Shown: positions 22,859-37,088 of the stretch, in pieces
Position numbering within the stretch: position 1 is the stretch's first letter
How the letters are laid out: the number at the start of each line of letters is the position of its first letter
NCBI GenBank assembly: GCA_028554795.2
Contig: JAPYKE020000036.1
Coordinates: forward strand, 124,001-188,000
DNA: 64,000 nucleotides
Origin: Sinohyriopsis cumingii
Taxonomy: Eukaryota > Mollusca > Bivalvia > Unionida > Unionidae
Direction of reading: 5' to 3'
The notes under the pieces: model-generated
The model's database searches: none
What the model was told of the DNA's origin: nothing
Seen by the model: only the letters and a program-made list of their open reading frames with translations
Position numbers and translations under genes: made by a program

Positions 22859-25659
22859 GTTGTCTGGTGAATTTGCACTAAATCCAAATGCAAAGTCTGC
22901 AAAGTCTAACGATGATAGTGCTGCACTGCTGACAGTATAGAAATTGTTTCCATTTTCTTTGTATTTATACACAGCAGTCAGTACTTCAAAGGTCATCAGT
23001 TTTCTATGAAGTCTCAGGAAAACTATTGTATTGGTACATTTAAAGACCCAGAAGGATTAACCGTCGTTTAATTAATTGTAGCTGTTTTTGTTTGCGTCTT
23101 CAGAGGTCGGTTGCTTGTTGGTACAGTCCAGTAGCATGATTGAGTGTATCACAGCATACAGTACTCAGGCCAGATGTCAACATAAAGGGATCATGATGTA
23201 ACAATGCACTGTAAAGATGGGTTTGTCAATACGAACAAAGGAATTGTTTATGTAACAGATAAATTCCAGTGCATTGTGCATCCAAGTCTGTGGCTTCCTT
23301 TCATGGTCCTTTTGAATGTCTCCACTCCAATTCCATGATTATATGTACAAATTAAAGAGCCAAAAAGGTTGCCGCCCAAAAAATTACCAGATGGTATATT
23401 TTTCGCCAATAAGGAAAATTAATCGCACTATGTGACATCGCCATAGCCCAGGACGATCCCTGCTTTATGTTTGCTACGGCAACCCAAGTAAATCTATAAC
23501 TAATTTTTTTTTTTGTCAGTACGATTAGTATTTGTTACTTATTAATGAACTTTAAGTGAATAAAATTATATTTTATAGGGAGAAAATTTCTGAATAATAA
23601 TTAAAGAAATATTGCATCATCGTAATAACTGAACTGTAGAGACATGTTTGAAAGTAACGTTTTAATTATCTAGGCCTAACAGTAATGAATTGAGGATATG
23701 TGATATGTAGGCAAAAAGTAAGTGGCCATGTACACATTCAGAAGAATTATATTTGATGGAACAGTATACACTATATTTGATTTTTTTGTCGAAAAATACT
23801 TTTTCACCGTTTTTCTCTATTTGGTTGCTATGGTAAACATGAACACAAATCAATTTCACCGACATCTAAGTGCTAGCAATCTGCATGCATATATGCATCA
23901 CTGTATAGAATTTCACAGCAATCTGATTATAAATAATAGTTCTGAAGCTGTTATATGGATTTGGCCCAAAACGTCTGTATTGTTCTCAATCAATTCAGCA
24001 TTAAGAGATAGGGCGTTAGAAATAAATCTGCACTGGTTTTAAGGTCAAGCAAAACAACACAGCACTAATCCTCTCCATCAGCACTGAGATGTGTTATGGT
24101 TTTGAGAAATCACATGAGCTTTATTATACTTGAATTGGTATCTAAATACATTACAATATGCTTTAAAAGAATACAACATGAAGCTTAATATTATTCTACA
24201 TGACTTTGTATCTCTTTAGCCTTGCTAGACATTATTTTACAAAATGAAATACACAAAGTGAACAAACATAATTTAATTCACATTAACTAAAACTACTGCT
24301 ATACGATTAACTGTTATTTTGTTATTTTCTCCCTGCCCCAACATGTATACATGTACTGATGGAGGTTTTGGTCATTCTTGCTATACCATAGTTCACTATA
24401 TAACGTGGTTCATTCAATTCATTAAAATTGCCATAATTTCTGCAAAACAAATGGTTCAGTGTATACGAAGCTCAATAGTTATGGATTTCAACTACCACAC
24501 TGACATTATAAAGAGGGAGAGCTGAATATGAACTTTTCTAAAGACATGAAGTGTTGTTCTTACCCTGTGCTGTTTAATCCACTCGTGCATGAACTTTATG
24601 CTGGACTCAAAATCCTTATACTGCTTCAACTTTCTGATGAGAAGAAAATTTCAGGTATTTAAACTTCCTTCGTTGTGATAGAGAAAAGAAACAGCTATCT
24701 CATTTTTTTTGTGCCACTGGTATCTTTACTACATAATCGAATTTATATGCTGCAGAATTGTATTCCTTTTATTTTTGTTCGGTGTTTTACAGCACAGCAG
24801 TACAATTTATTTTATGCCAATACAATTGGAGTAAAGTTTCTTACCCATGAACACACCATGGTAGCTGATCTGGGCTGATCCTATGGCAAGATTTGAACTC
24901 ACACTATTGTTATGGGTCACAAGTCCATCATGCTAATGTCTAAGCCAACATGGAATTTAACTTCATTTGTCACCTTATATGAAATACTGCAGGACGCAAC
25001 TTGGATATTTTATAAGTGTGCAGAATTATGAACTTTAGAAGACAAGTAAAACAACCAGACACTATCAACCTTGGACTGAATTAGCTTGTAATTGGAATTA
25101 TTTCAGCTTTACAAATGTCTTATAATACCTGTACATTTATGACAAGTAGTACTGGAAATAATGTTAAGATATGTAATAAATGGGCAAATCAACTTGTAAA
25201 GTTCAAGAAATTTAAACAATTGAACATACAGAACAATGCCACTATTTTAAAGTACCAGTCCAAAACTAATATTGATACGATAAATAAAAATTGACAAAAC
25301 TGCACATTATGAATACTGAATGTTATTCATTATGCTTACTCCCAAAGTTGTTGGATATAACCGTCCTTCTCATTTTTCCTGTCTTTGAGTATCCCCATTG
25401 ACGCATCAACTTTCATCTGAACTTCCTGCCTCCCTGCCTGCTGCACTGCATTAGACAATATCAGCTCTTTGATCTGAGCTGCATGTTTTATTTCTGTGAC
25501 CTGGCTTGTACTTTTTGGATCTACAATCTCACCTGCAGTTTTTGTGTCTGCTATCTGACCTTCACATTTTGTGCCTGCAATCTGGCTTGCACTTTCTGTT
25601 TCTGCGATCTGACCCACGGTTTTTGTGTCTGCTTTACCTTCACACAGGACAATATCAGT
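22735..25659 (-). CDS. Candidate spliced gene, unit 5, divergent copy
   Basis: Exons 25659-25340, 24633-24564 and terminal. Exon A carries three replacements: Phe to Ser, Leu to Ser, and Ser to Cys in the repeat. Exon B carries Ile to Met. At 23006 the reading-1 acceptor CAG becomes CAT, so reading 1 would need another site here; reading 2 is unaffected. The clustering of replacements suggests decay or relaxed constraint in this copy. Confidence 0.25.
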
Positions 25660-28575
25660 CTGGAATTAGCAAAATCGAATTATATCTACACGCCCCTTGA
25701 TTGTATGGATGACACTGTAGCATTACTTTCCGAAGAGTTCTAATTGAATTTACATGTCAGTTGCTTGTTACGACATGGTACAATGAATGTTAACCAATGG
25801 AGCAATACTGCATACAATTTGAAAGATGTTACTTTGCTTTAGTTTTTTTGTAAAATATTGAAATTAAGTTTGTATTCAATCTAAAAAGGCTGAAAATTAC
25901 ATTTAGCCTAAGACACAAACAGCACGAGTTGATGTTTATGCTTTCACATTAGCTATTGTGATAATGAAATACTATATACTACTGTTGCACATGGGATGAA
26001 AGAGTGTTAATATACAGTAATGTTTCCTCCTTTAAGGATAAAGGTCTTATAAGCAGTAATCCGCTTTCCCGCGCATTCGATGTTAATTATCTTAAGCCAG
26101 TAGCATTTTCACCATATAGGATACATTCCAAACGTGTTCCACATGTATAACGAAGTACTTTACTGATCGGTTAATAACCACTTTTATGCAAAGTTTCTAC
26201 ATTGAATTGTATCTGATCCACATTGGAGAATTTGAGAGCTACACTACCGATGTGTCATACATTGAAATGTTACAATGAACCTTTAATGGTGGTTATTGCT
26301 CGTTCCACTCCAGGCTGAACAGAAACCATAACTCAGAAATAAATGTAGCTTATTCCTTGTGTGAAATCAGGCAGTACTGGCAAAGCAATAGAGAAACTTC
26401 ATGCAAAAGTCATTGACTGATACATAAAGCACTTAAGCGGTGATGCTGTCTGGGTGTGTGCTTTCGAGAATCTTGCCAAATTTGTACAAATTTATACACT
26501 TGGAGAACACTGATGCGTGAGAACTCCCACAAATTATTCAGAAATTAGTTAAAAGTCACGCATATAAAAATGTGCTCGGTGAAGTATGGAGATAGCAGTG
26601 AGTGATTTTGAGCCCACAAATGGTGCTGAATATGAGCCAATTGTACATGTTAACGGATGGATAAAAACAGATGACATGACAGTCTATCTCACTTTCAGCA
26701 GTATTTCGAAATTACATATAGAAAGGGCAGAACCACTGAAATTAATTTAAAATACAGACAATTTTTAAGTTGAAGGCAATTTTCATTTTTTTATCAATCA
26801 ATTTAGCCCTGTTGATCTAATAGTACAAAACCATATATCCACATCAGGGTTCAGATAAACTAAATAAATAAGGATGAAAACAAATTAAATCAAGCAGACT
26901 ATGGCATTGATGGACTAAAAATCTCAATACAGCATTATCGAACAGATGAGAAATCCGGCATAGTAGTCAGTTAACTACTGATTCAAGAAAGTAAGTTTAT
27001 GTTTGTGACAAATCCTATTTTGGAGCAGATGTGTCCAAAAGATAATATGTGAGCTCTGGAAAATTGATTTTGTTGGTATTCATCCTCATTCCCATGCCCA
27101 GATTAGTTCTAGATGTAACTTTCAATGTAAGACGAAACAACATTATTTCTTCTGATTTAAAGATAACATTATAATGTCTTCCATGTTTAAGAGAGACATG
27201 AAATTGGTAATAAGATGTTTTCAGTGCCATCATGCAGTACAAAACAAAGGGCCTGGTGGCTAAAGCGAGTTAAATGGAGCCACAATTAAATGGCCTAAAA
27301 TGCTGAATAAAACTCACTGTCAACCAGCAGGTACCCTGTATGACATTTTATATATCTTGCCATTGATAAGAATTGCATATAAATATATAATAAATATACG
27401 CCTAACTGTAATCTGCATACTGAAAATACACCCAGTATGTCAACATACACAAAAGGGAACCACCTACCTTCCAAACATGGAAAGACTATCAAGTGAACGT
27501 GCATCAAAATGTATAATGTATCATACTGCAGACTGTATTGTGAATTGTATCGATACGTGTCACAGGTGTATTGTTTCACCACTAGTATACAGATCACGTG
27601 TACTTTCTGACCCCACGCAAATTGGGTGAAAAAAAAAACGGGTCCAAAAGATTAGGTTTTTCCCTCTGTATTTTGTAGTGTAACTAAAACGTCCAGATTA
27701 TTTGGTATCATTGTAGAGCTACATCTGTCTACTTCTATAATACCACCCACTTTAGTGATCATACATGACCTTGATGCTACAGAGCTCAGCAGTAAGCTAC
27801 TACCTCCTGCCACGTAAATGCGGTGCCAGGGGTTAACGAGCTAAACCACTGAATCTTGAAACAATCATTGATACTCTTACAACTTTTCCAGTTTTTGGAG
27901 ATCAAATGCCTCCTTCTTCCAGTTAAATCTTGGAATGAGAACATAACCCCTCAGTTCCTCTCATCATGTTTGAACTGGGTAATACACAACAAATATTCTG
28001 ATTTAGCACTAGAATAAAGTCACCATATGAAGATTTCTGTTCATGAGAGAAGGTCAATACCTGAGAGCCATACCGTGACCATAAACCTGAGTGGTGAAAC
28101 TATCAATAACATTGTAAACATTTATGAAAAAAACTCTAACAATGATAACTCTATGGACCAAATTACAATGTGATGCTGAATCTGCTGAATCATGCTCAGC
28201 ACTTATTTATGTGGAAACCCAGAAAACCACACATAATGAACCATATTGTTATGGAATAAAGAGAGTATATGATGCTTCTAAATAATTTACCTACTGACAG
28301 CGCAGACAGACTTGACAATTATATCATTTTTGAGATTTGAAATGCATTGTGGATGATAAGTGTAAAGATGTAATGTTAATTCAACAGGTATTAAACAGGT
28401 CACAAAGTTGTTGATTTTGTATAGTGCGATAATATCTTACTGCAGATTGTATTACATTTTTATTTTAAATGTATGATACTGACTGTGCAGTTGTGATGTT
28501 GCACTTGAAGCATTACTACCATCACTACATGTAGATGACATTCGACCCCCAGGTACAATATCAGGTTCAGTGACT
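22859..28575. repeat. Tandem unit 5 (5717 bp), most divergent copy
   Basis: Has many private substitutions, for example near 23006, 24293, 24588, 25051, 25331, 25454, 25565, 26236, 26685, 26761, 26858 and 26940, and one A lost near 26884. Beyond about 26950 it is again the same as its neighbours. It has the cattaaaattgccat allele near 24420, shared with units 10 and 11. Confidence 0.97.
24703..24953 (-). mobile_element. tRNA-derived SINE, unit 5
   Basis: No change seen in the SINE, although the surrounding unit is the most divergent one. Confidence 0.72.
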
Positions 28576-31375
28576 GTTGTCTGGTGAATTTGCACTAAAT
28601 CCAAATGCAAAGTCTGCAAAGTCTAACGATGATAATGCTGCACTGCTGACAGTATAGAAATTGTTTCCATTTTCTTTGTATTTATACACAGCAGTCAGTA
28701 CTTCAAAGGTCATCAGTTTTCTCTGAAGTCTCAGGAAAACTATTGTATTGGTACATTTAAAGACCCAGAAGGATTAACCGTCGTTTAATTAATTGTAGCT
28801 GTTTTTGTTTGCGTCTTCAGAGGTCGGTTGCTTGTTGGTACAGTCCAGTAGCATGATTGAGTGTATCACAGCATACAGTACTCAGGCCAGATGTCAACAT
28901 AAAGGGATTATGATGTAACAATGCACTGTAAAGATGGGTTTGTCAATACGAACAAAGGAATTGTTTATGTAACAGATAAATTCCAGTGCATTGTGCATCC
29001 AAGTCTGTGGCTTCCTTTCATGGTCCTTTTGAATGTCTCCACTCCAATTCCATGATTATATGTACAAATTAAAGAGCCAAAAAGGTTGCCGCCCAAAAAA
29101 TTACCAGATGGTATACTTTTCGCCAATAAGGAAAATTAATCGCACTATGTGACATTGCCATAGCCCAGGACGATCCCTGCTTTATGTTTGCTACGGCAAC
29201 CCAAGTAAATCTATAACTAATTTTTTTTTTTGTCAGTACGATTAGTATTTGTTACTTATTAATGAACTTTAAGTGAATAAAATTATATTTTATAGGGAGA
29301 AAATTTCTGAATAATAATTAAAGAAATATTGCATCATCGTAATAACTGAACTGTAGAGACATGTTTGAAAGTAACGTTTTAATTATCTAGGCCTAACAGT
29401 AATGAATTGAGGATATGTGATATGTAGGCAAAAAGTAAGTGGCCATGTACACATTCAGAAGAATTATATTTGATGGAACAGTATACACTATATTTGATTT
29501 TTTTGTCGAAAAATACTTTTTCACCGTTTTTCTCTATTTGGTTGCTATGGTAAACATGAACACAAATCAATTTCTCCGACATCTAAGTGCTAGCAATCTG
29601 CATGCATATATGCATCACTGTATAGAATTTCACAGCAATCTGATTATAAATAATAGTTCTGAAGCTGTTATATGGATTTGGCCCAAAACGTCTGTATTGT
29701 TCTCAATCAATTCAGCATTAAGAGATAGGGCGTTAGAAATAAATCTGCACTGGTTTTAAGGTCAAGCAAAACAACACAGCACTAATCCTCTCCATCAGCA
29801 CTGAGATGTGTTATGGTTTTGAGAAATCACATGAGCTTTATTATACTTGAACTGGTATCTAAATACATTACAATATGCTTTAAAAGAATACAACATGAAG
29901 CTTAATATTATTCTACATGACTTTGTATCTCTTTAGCCTTGCTAGACATTATTTTACAAAATGAAATACACAAAGTGAACAAACATAATTTAATTCACAT
30001 TAACTAAAATTACTGCTATATGATTAACTGTTATTTTGTTATTTTCTCCCTGCCCCAACATGTATACATGTACTGATGGAGGTTTTGGTCATTCTTGCTA
30101 TACCATAGTTCACTATATAACGTGGTTCATTCAATTCAATAAAATTTCAATAATTTCTGCAAAAAAATGGTTCAGTGTATACGAAGCTCAATAGTTATGG
30201 ATTTCAACTACCACACTGACATTATAAAGAGGGAGAGCTGAATATGAACTTTTCTAAAGACATGAAGTGTTGTTCTTACCCTGTGCTGTTTAATCCACTC
30301 GTGTATGAACTTTATGCTGGACTCAAACTCCTTATACTGCTTCAACTTTCTGATGAGAAGAAAATTTCAGGTATTTAAACTTCCTTCGTTGTGATAGAGA
30401 AAAGAAACAGCTATCTCATTTTTTTTGTGCCACTGGTATCTTTACTACATAATCGAATTTATATGCTGCAGAATTGTATTCCTTTTATTTTTGTTCGGTG
30501 TTTTACAGCACAGCAGTACAATTTATTTTATGCCAATACAATTGGAGTAAAGTTTCTTACCCATGAACACACCATGGTAGCTGATCTGGGCTGATCCTAT
30601 GGCAAGATTTGAACTCACACTATTGTTATGGGTCACAAGTCCATCATGCTAATGTCTAAGCCAACATGGAATTTAACTTCATTTGTCACCTTATATGAAA
30701 TACTGCAGGACGCAACTTGGATATTTTATAAGTGTGCAGAATTATGAACTTTAGAAGACAAGTAAATCAGCCAGACACTATCAACCTTGGACTGAATTAG
30801 CTTGTAATTGGAATTATTTCAGCTTTACAAATGTCTTATAATACCTGTACATTTGTGACAAGTAGTACTGGAAATAATGTTAAGATATGTAATAAATGGG
30901 CAAATCAACTTGTAAAGTTCAAGAAATTTAAACAATTGAACATACAGAACAATGCCACTATTTTAAAGTACCAGTCCAAAACTAATATTGATACGATAAA
31001 TAAAAATTGACAAAACTGCACATTATGAATACTGAATGTTATTCATTCTGCTTACTCCCAAAGTTGTTGGATATAACCGTCCTTCTCATTTTTCCTGTCT
31101 TTGAGTATCCCCATTAACGCATCAACTTTCATCTGAACTTCCTGCCTCCCTGCCTGCTGCACTGCATTAAACAATATCAGCTCTTTGATCTGAGCTGCAT
31201 GTTTTATTTCTGTGACCTGGCTTGTACTTTTTGGATCTACAATCTCACCTGCAGTTTTTGTGTCTGCTATCTGACCTTCACTTTTTGTGCCTGCAATCTG
31301 GCTTGCACTTTCTGTTTCTGCGATCTGACCCACGGTTTTTGTGTCTGCTTTACCTTCACACAGGACAATATCAGT
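28452..31375 (-). CDS. Candidate spliced gene, unit 6
   Basis: Exons 31375-31056, 30349-30280 and terminal from 28722 or 28613. Glu form of exon B. No change in exon A. Confidence 0.33.
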
Positions 31376-34289
31376 CTGGAATTAGCAAAATCGAATTATA
31401 TCTACACGCCCCTTGATTGTATGGATGACACTGTAGCATTACTTTCCGAAGAGTTCTAATTGAATTTACATGTCAGTTGCTTGTTACGACATGGTACAAT
31501 GAATGTTAACCAATGGAGCAATACTGCATACAATTTGAAAGATGTTACTTTGCTTTAGTTTCTTTGTAAAATATTGAAATTAAGTTTGTATTCAATCTAA
31601 AAAGGCTGAAAATTACATTTAGCCTAAGACACAAACAGCACGAGTTGATGTTTATGCTTTCACATTAGCTATTGTGATAATGAAATACTATATATTACTG
31701 TTGCACATGGGATGAAAGAGTGTTAATATACAGTAATGTCTCCTCCTTTAAGGATAAAGGTCTTATAAGCAGTAATCCGCTTTCCCGCGCATTCGATGTT
31801 AATTATCTTAAGCCAGTAGCATTTTCACCATATAGGATACATTCCAAACGTGTTCCACATGTATAACGAAGTACTTTACTGATCGGTTAATAACCACTTT
31901 TATGCAAAGTTTCTACATTGAATTGTATCTGATCCACATTGGAGAATTTGAAAGCTACACTACCGATGTGTCATACATTGAAATGTTACAATGAACCTTT
32001 AATGGTGGTTATTGCTCGTTCCACTCCAGGCTGAACAGAAACCATAACTCAGAAATAAATGTAGCTTATTCCTTGTGTGAAATCAGGCAGTACTGGCAAA
32101 GCAATAGAGAAACTTCATGCAAAAGTCATTGACTGATACATAAAGCACTTAAGCGGTGATGCTGTCTGGGTGTGTGCTTTCGAGAATCTTGCCAAATTTG
32201 TACAAATTTATACACTTGGAGAACACTGATGCGTGAGAACTCCCACAAATTATTCAGAAATTAGTTAAAAGTCACGCATATAAAAATGTGCTCGGTGAAG
32301 TATGGAGATAGCAGTGAGTGATTTTGAGCCCACAAATGCTGATTATGAGCCAATTGTACATGTTAACGGATGGATAAAAACAGATGACATGACAGTCAAT
32401 CTCGCTTTCAGCAGTATTTCGAAATTACATATAGAAAGGGCAGAACCACTGAAATTAATTTAAAATACAGACAAGTTTTAAGTTGAAGGCAATTTTCATT
32501 TTTTTATCAATCAATTTAGCCCTGTTGATCTAATAGTACAAAACCATATATCCACATCAGGGTTCAGATGAACTAAATAAATAAGGATGAAAACAAAATT
32601 AAATCAAGCAGACTATGGCATTGATGGACTAAAAATCCCAATACAGCATTACCGAACAGGTGAGAAATCCGGCATAGTAGTCAGTTAACTACTGATTCAA
32701 GAAAGTAAGTTTATGTTTGTGACAAATCCTATTTTGGAGCAGATGTGTCCAAAAGATAATATGTGAGCTCTGGAAAATTGATTTTGTTGGTATTCATCCT
32801 CATTCCCATGCCCAGATTAGTTCTAGATGTAACTTTCAATGTAAGACGAAACAACATTATTTCTTCTGATTTAAAGATAACATTATAATGTCTTCCATGT
32901 TTAAGAGAGACATGAAATTGGTAATAAGATGTTTTCAGTGCCATCATGCAGTACAAAACAAAGGGCCTGGTGGCTAAAGCGAGTTAAATGGAGCCACAAT
33001 TAAATGGCCTAAAATGCTGAATAAAACTCACTGTCAACCAGCAGGTACCCTGTATGACATTTTATATATCTTGCCATTGATAAGAATTGCATATAAATAT
33101 ATAATAAATATACGCCTAACTGTAATCTGCATACTGAAAATACACCCAGTATGTCAACATACACAAAAGGGAACCACCTACCTTCCAAACATGGAAAGAC
33201 TATCAAGTGAACGTGCATCAAAATGTATAATGTATCATACTGCAGACTGTATTGTGAATTGTATCGATACGTGTCACAGGTGTATTGTTTCACCACTAGT
33301 ATACAGATCACGTGTACTTTCTGACCCCACGCAAATTGGGTGAAAAAAAAAACGGGTCCAAAAGATTAGGTTTTTCCCTCTGTATTTTGTAGTGTAACTA
33401 AAACGTCCAGATTATTTGGTATCATTGTAGAGCTACATCTGTCTACTTCTATAATACCACCCACTTTAGTGATCATACATGACCTTGATGCTACAGAGCT
33501 CAGCAGTAAGCTACTACCTCCTGCCACGTAAATGCGGTGCCAGGGGTTAACGAGCTAAACCACTGAATCTTGAAACAATCATTGATACTCTTACAACTTT
33601 TCCAGTTTTTGGAGATCAAATGCCTCCTTCTTCCAGTTAAATCTTGGAATGAGAACATAACCCCTCAGTTCCTCTCATCATGTTTGAACTGGGTAATACA
33701 CAACAAATATTCTGATTTAGCACTAGAATAAAGTCACCATATGAAGATTTCTGTTCATGAGAGAAGGTCAATACCTGAGAGCCATACCGTGACCATAAAC
33801 CTGAGTGGTGAAACTATCAATAACATTGTAAACATTTATGAAAAAAACTCTAACAATGATAACTCTATGGACCAAATTACAATGTGATGCTGAATCTGCT
33901 GAATCATGCTCAGCACTTATTTATGTGGAAACCCAGAAAACCACACATAATGAACCATATTGTTATGGAATAAAGAGAGTATATGATGCTTCTAAATAAT
34001 TTACCTACTGACAGCGCAGACAGACTTGACAATTATATCATTTTTGAGATTTGAAATGCATTGTGGATGATAAGTGTAAAGATGTAATGTTAATTCAACA
34101 GGTATTAAACAGGTCACAAAGTTGTTGATTTTGTATAGTGCGATAATATCTTACTGCAGATTGTATTACATTTTTATTTTAAATGTATGATACTGACTGT
34201 GCAGTTGTGATGTTGCACTTGAAGCATTACTACCATCACTACATGTAGATGACATTCGACCCCCAGGTACAATATCAGGTTCAGTGACT
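28576..34289. repeat. Tandem unit 6 (5714 bp)
   Basis: Resembles units 1-2 around the position-1270 and position-3760 sites but has the majority allele at the position 1753, 2985, 3119 and 3164 sites. Shares gtatactttt near 29116 with unit 7 only. Confidence 0.97.
30419..30669 (-). mobile_element. tRNA-derived SINE, unit 6
   Basis: Same as unit 1. Confidence 0.72.
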
Positions 34290-37088
34290 GTTGTCTGGTG
34301 AATTTGCACTAAATCCAAATGCAAAGTCTGCAAAGTCTAACGATGATAATGCTGCACTGCTGACAGTATAGAAATTGTTTCCATTTTCTTTGTATTTATA
34401 CACAGCAGTCAGTACTTCAAAGGTCATCAGTTTTCTCTGAAGTCTCAGGAAAACTATTGTATTGGTACATTTAAAGACCCAGAAGGATTAACCGTCGTTT
34501 AATTAATTGTAGCTGTTTTTGTTTGCGTCTTCAGAGGTCGGTTGCTTGTTGGTACAGTCCAGTAGCATGATTGAGTGTATCACAGCATACAGTACTCAGG
34601 CCAGATGTCAACATAAAGGGATTATGATGTAACAATGCACTGTAAAGATGGGTTTGTCAATACGAACAAAGGAATTGTTTATGTAACAGATAAATTCCAG
34701 TGCATTGTGCATCCAAGTCTGTGGCTTCCTTTCATGGTCCTTTTGAATGTCTCCACTCCAATTCCATGATTATATGTACAAATTAAAGAGCCAAAAAGGT
34801 TGCCGCCCAAAAAATTACCAGATGGTATACTTTTCGCCAATAAGGAAAATTAATCGCACTATGTGACATTGCCATAGCCCAGGACGATCCCTGCTTTATG
34901 TTTGCTACGGCAACCCAAGTAAATCTATAACCAATTTTTTTTTTTGTCAGTACGATTAGTATTTGTTACTTATTAATGAACTTTAAGTGAATAAAATTAT
35001 ATTTTATAGGGAGAAAATTTCTGAATAATAATTAAAGAAATATTGCATCATCGTAATAACTGAACTGTAGAGACATGTTTGAAAGTAACGTTTTAATTAT
35101 CTAGGCCTAACAGTAATGAATTGAGGATATGTGATATGTAGGCAAAAAGTAAGTGGCCATGTACACATTCAGAAGAATTATATTTGATGGAACAGTATAC
35201 ACTATATTTGATTTTTTTGTCGAAAAATACTTTTTCACCGTTTTTCTCTATTTGGTTGCTATGGTAAACATGAACACAAATCAATTTCACCGACATCTAA
35301 GTGCTAGCAATCTGCATGCATATATGCATCACTGTATAGAATTTCACAGCAATCTGATTATAAATAATAGTTCTGAAGCTGTTATATGGATTTGGCCCAA
35401 AACGTCTGTATTGTTCTCAATCAATTCAGCATTAAGAGATAGGGCGTTAGAAATAAATCTGCACTGGTTTTAAGGTCAAGCAAAACAACACAGCACTAAT
35501 CCTCTCCATCAGCACTGAGATGTGTTATGGTTTTGAGAAATCACATGAGCTTTATTATACTTGAACTGGTATCTAAATACATTACAATATGCTTTAAAAG
35601 AATACAACATGAAGCTTAATATTATTCTACATGACTTTGTATCTCTTTAGCCTTGCTAGACATTATTTTACAAAATGAAATACACAAAGTGAACAAACAT
35701 AATTTAATTCACATTAACTAAAATTACTGCTATATGATTAACTGTTATTTTGTTATTTTCTCCCTGCCCCAACATGTATACATGTACTGATGGAGGTTTT
35801 GGTCATTCTTGCTATACCATAGTTCACTATATAACGTGGTTCATTCAATTCAATAAAATTTCAATAATTTCTGCAAAAAAATGGTTCAGTGTATACGAAG
35901 CTCAATAGTTATGGATTTCAACTACCACACTGACATTATAAAGAGGGAGAGCTGAATATGAACTTTTCTAAAGACATGAAGTGTTGTTCTTACCCTGTGC
36001 TGTTTAATCCACTCGTGTATGAACTTTATGCTGGACTCAAACTCCTTATACTGCTTCAACTTTCTGATGAGAAGAAAATTTCAGGTATTTAAACTTCCTT
36101 CGTTGTGATAGAGAAAAGAAACAGCTATCTCATTTTTTTGTGCCACTGGTATCTTTACTACATAATCGAATTTATATGCTGCAGAATTGTATTCCTTTTA
36201 TTTTTGTTCGGTGTTTTACAGCACAGCAGTACAATTTATTTTATGCCAATACAATTGGAGTAAAGTTTCTTACCCATGAACACACCATGGTAGCTGATCT
36301 GGGCTGATCCTATGGCAAGATTTGAACTCACACTATTGTTATGGGTCACAAGTCCATCATGCTAATGTCTAAGCCAACATGGAATTTAACTTCATTTGTC
36401 ACCTTATATGAAATACTGCAGGACGCAACTTGGATATTTTATAAGTGTGCAGAATTATGAACTTTAGAAGACAAGTAAATCAGCCAGACACTATCAACCT
36501 TGGACTGAATTAGCTTGTAATTGGAATTATTTCAGCTTTACAAATGTCTTATAATACCTGTACATTTGTGACAAGTAGTACTGGAAATAATGTTAAGATA
36601 TGTAATAAATGGGCAAATCAACTTGTAAAGTTCAAGAAATTTAAACAATTGAACATACAGAACAATGCCACTATTTTAAAGTACCAGTCCAAAACTAATA
36701 TTGATACGATAAATAAAAATTGACAAAACTGCACATTATGAATACTGAATGTTATTCATTCTGCTTACTCCCAAAGTTGTTGGATATAACCGTCCTTCTC
36801 ATTTTTCCTGTCTTTGAGTATCCCCATTAACGCATCAACTTTCATCTGAACTTCCTGCCTCCCTGCCTGCTGCACTGCATTAAACAATATCAGCTCTTTG
36901 ATCTGAGCTGCATGTTTTATTTCTGTGACCTGGCTTGTACTTTTTGGATCTACAATCTCACCTGCAGTTTTTGTGTCTGCTATCTGACCTTCACTTTTTG
37001 TGCCTGCAATCTGGCTTGCACTTTCTGTTTCTGCGATCTGACCCACGGTTTTTGTGTCTGCTTTACCTTCACACAGGACAATATCAGT
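34166..37088 (-). CDS. Candidate spliced gene, unit 7
   Basis: Exons 37088-36769, 36063-35994 and terminal from 34436 or 34327. Glu form of exon B. The only local oddity is the shorter SINE tail in the A-B intron. Confidence 0.33.
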
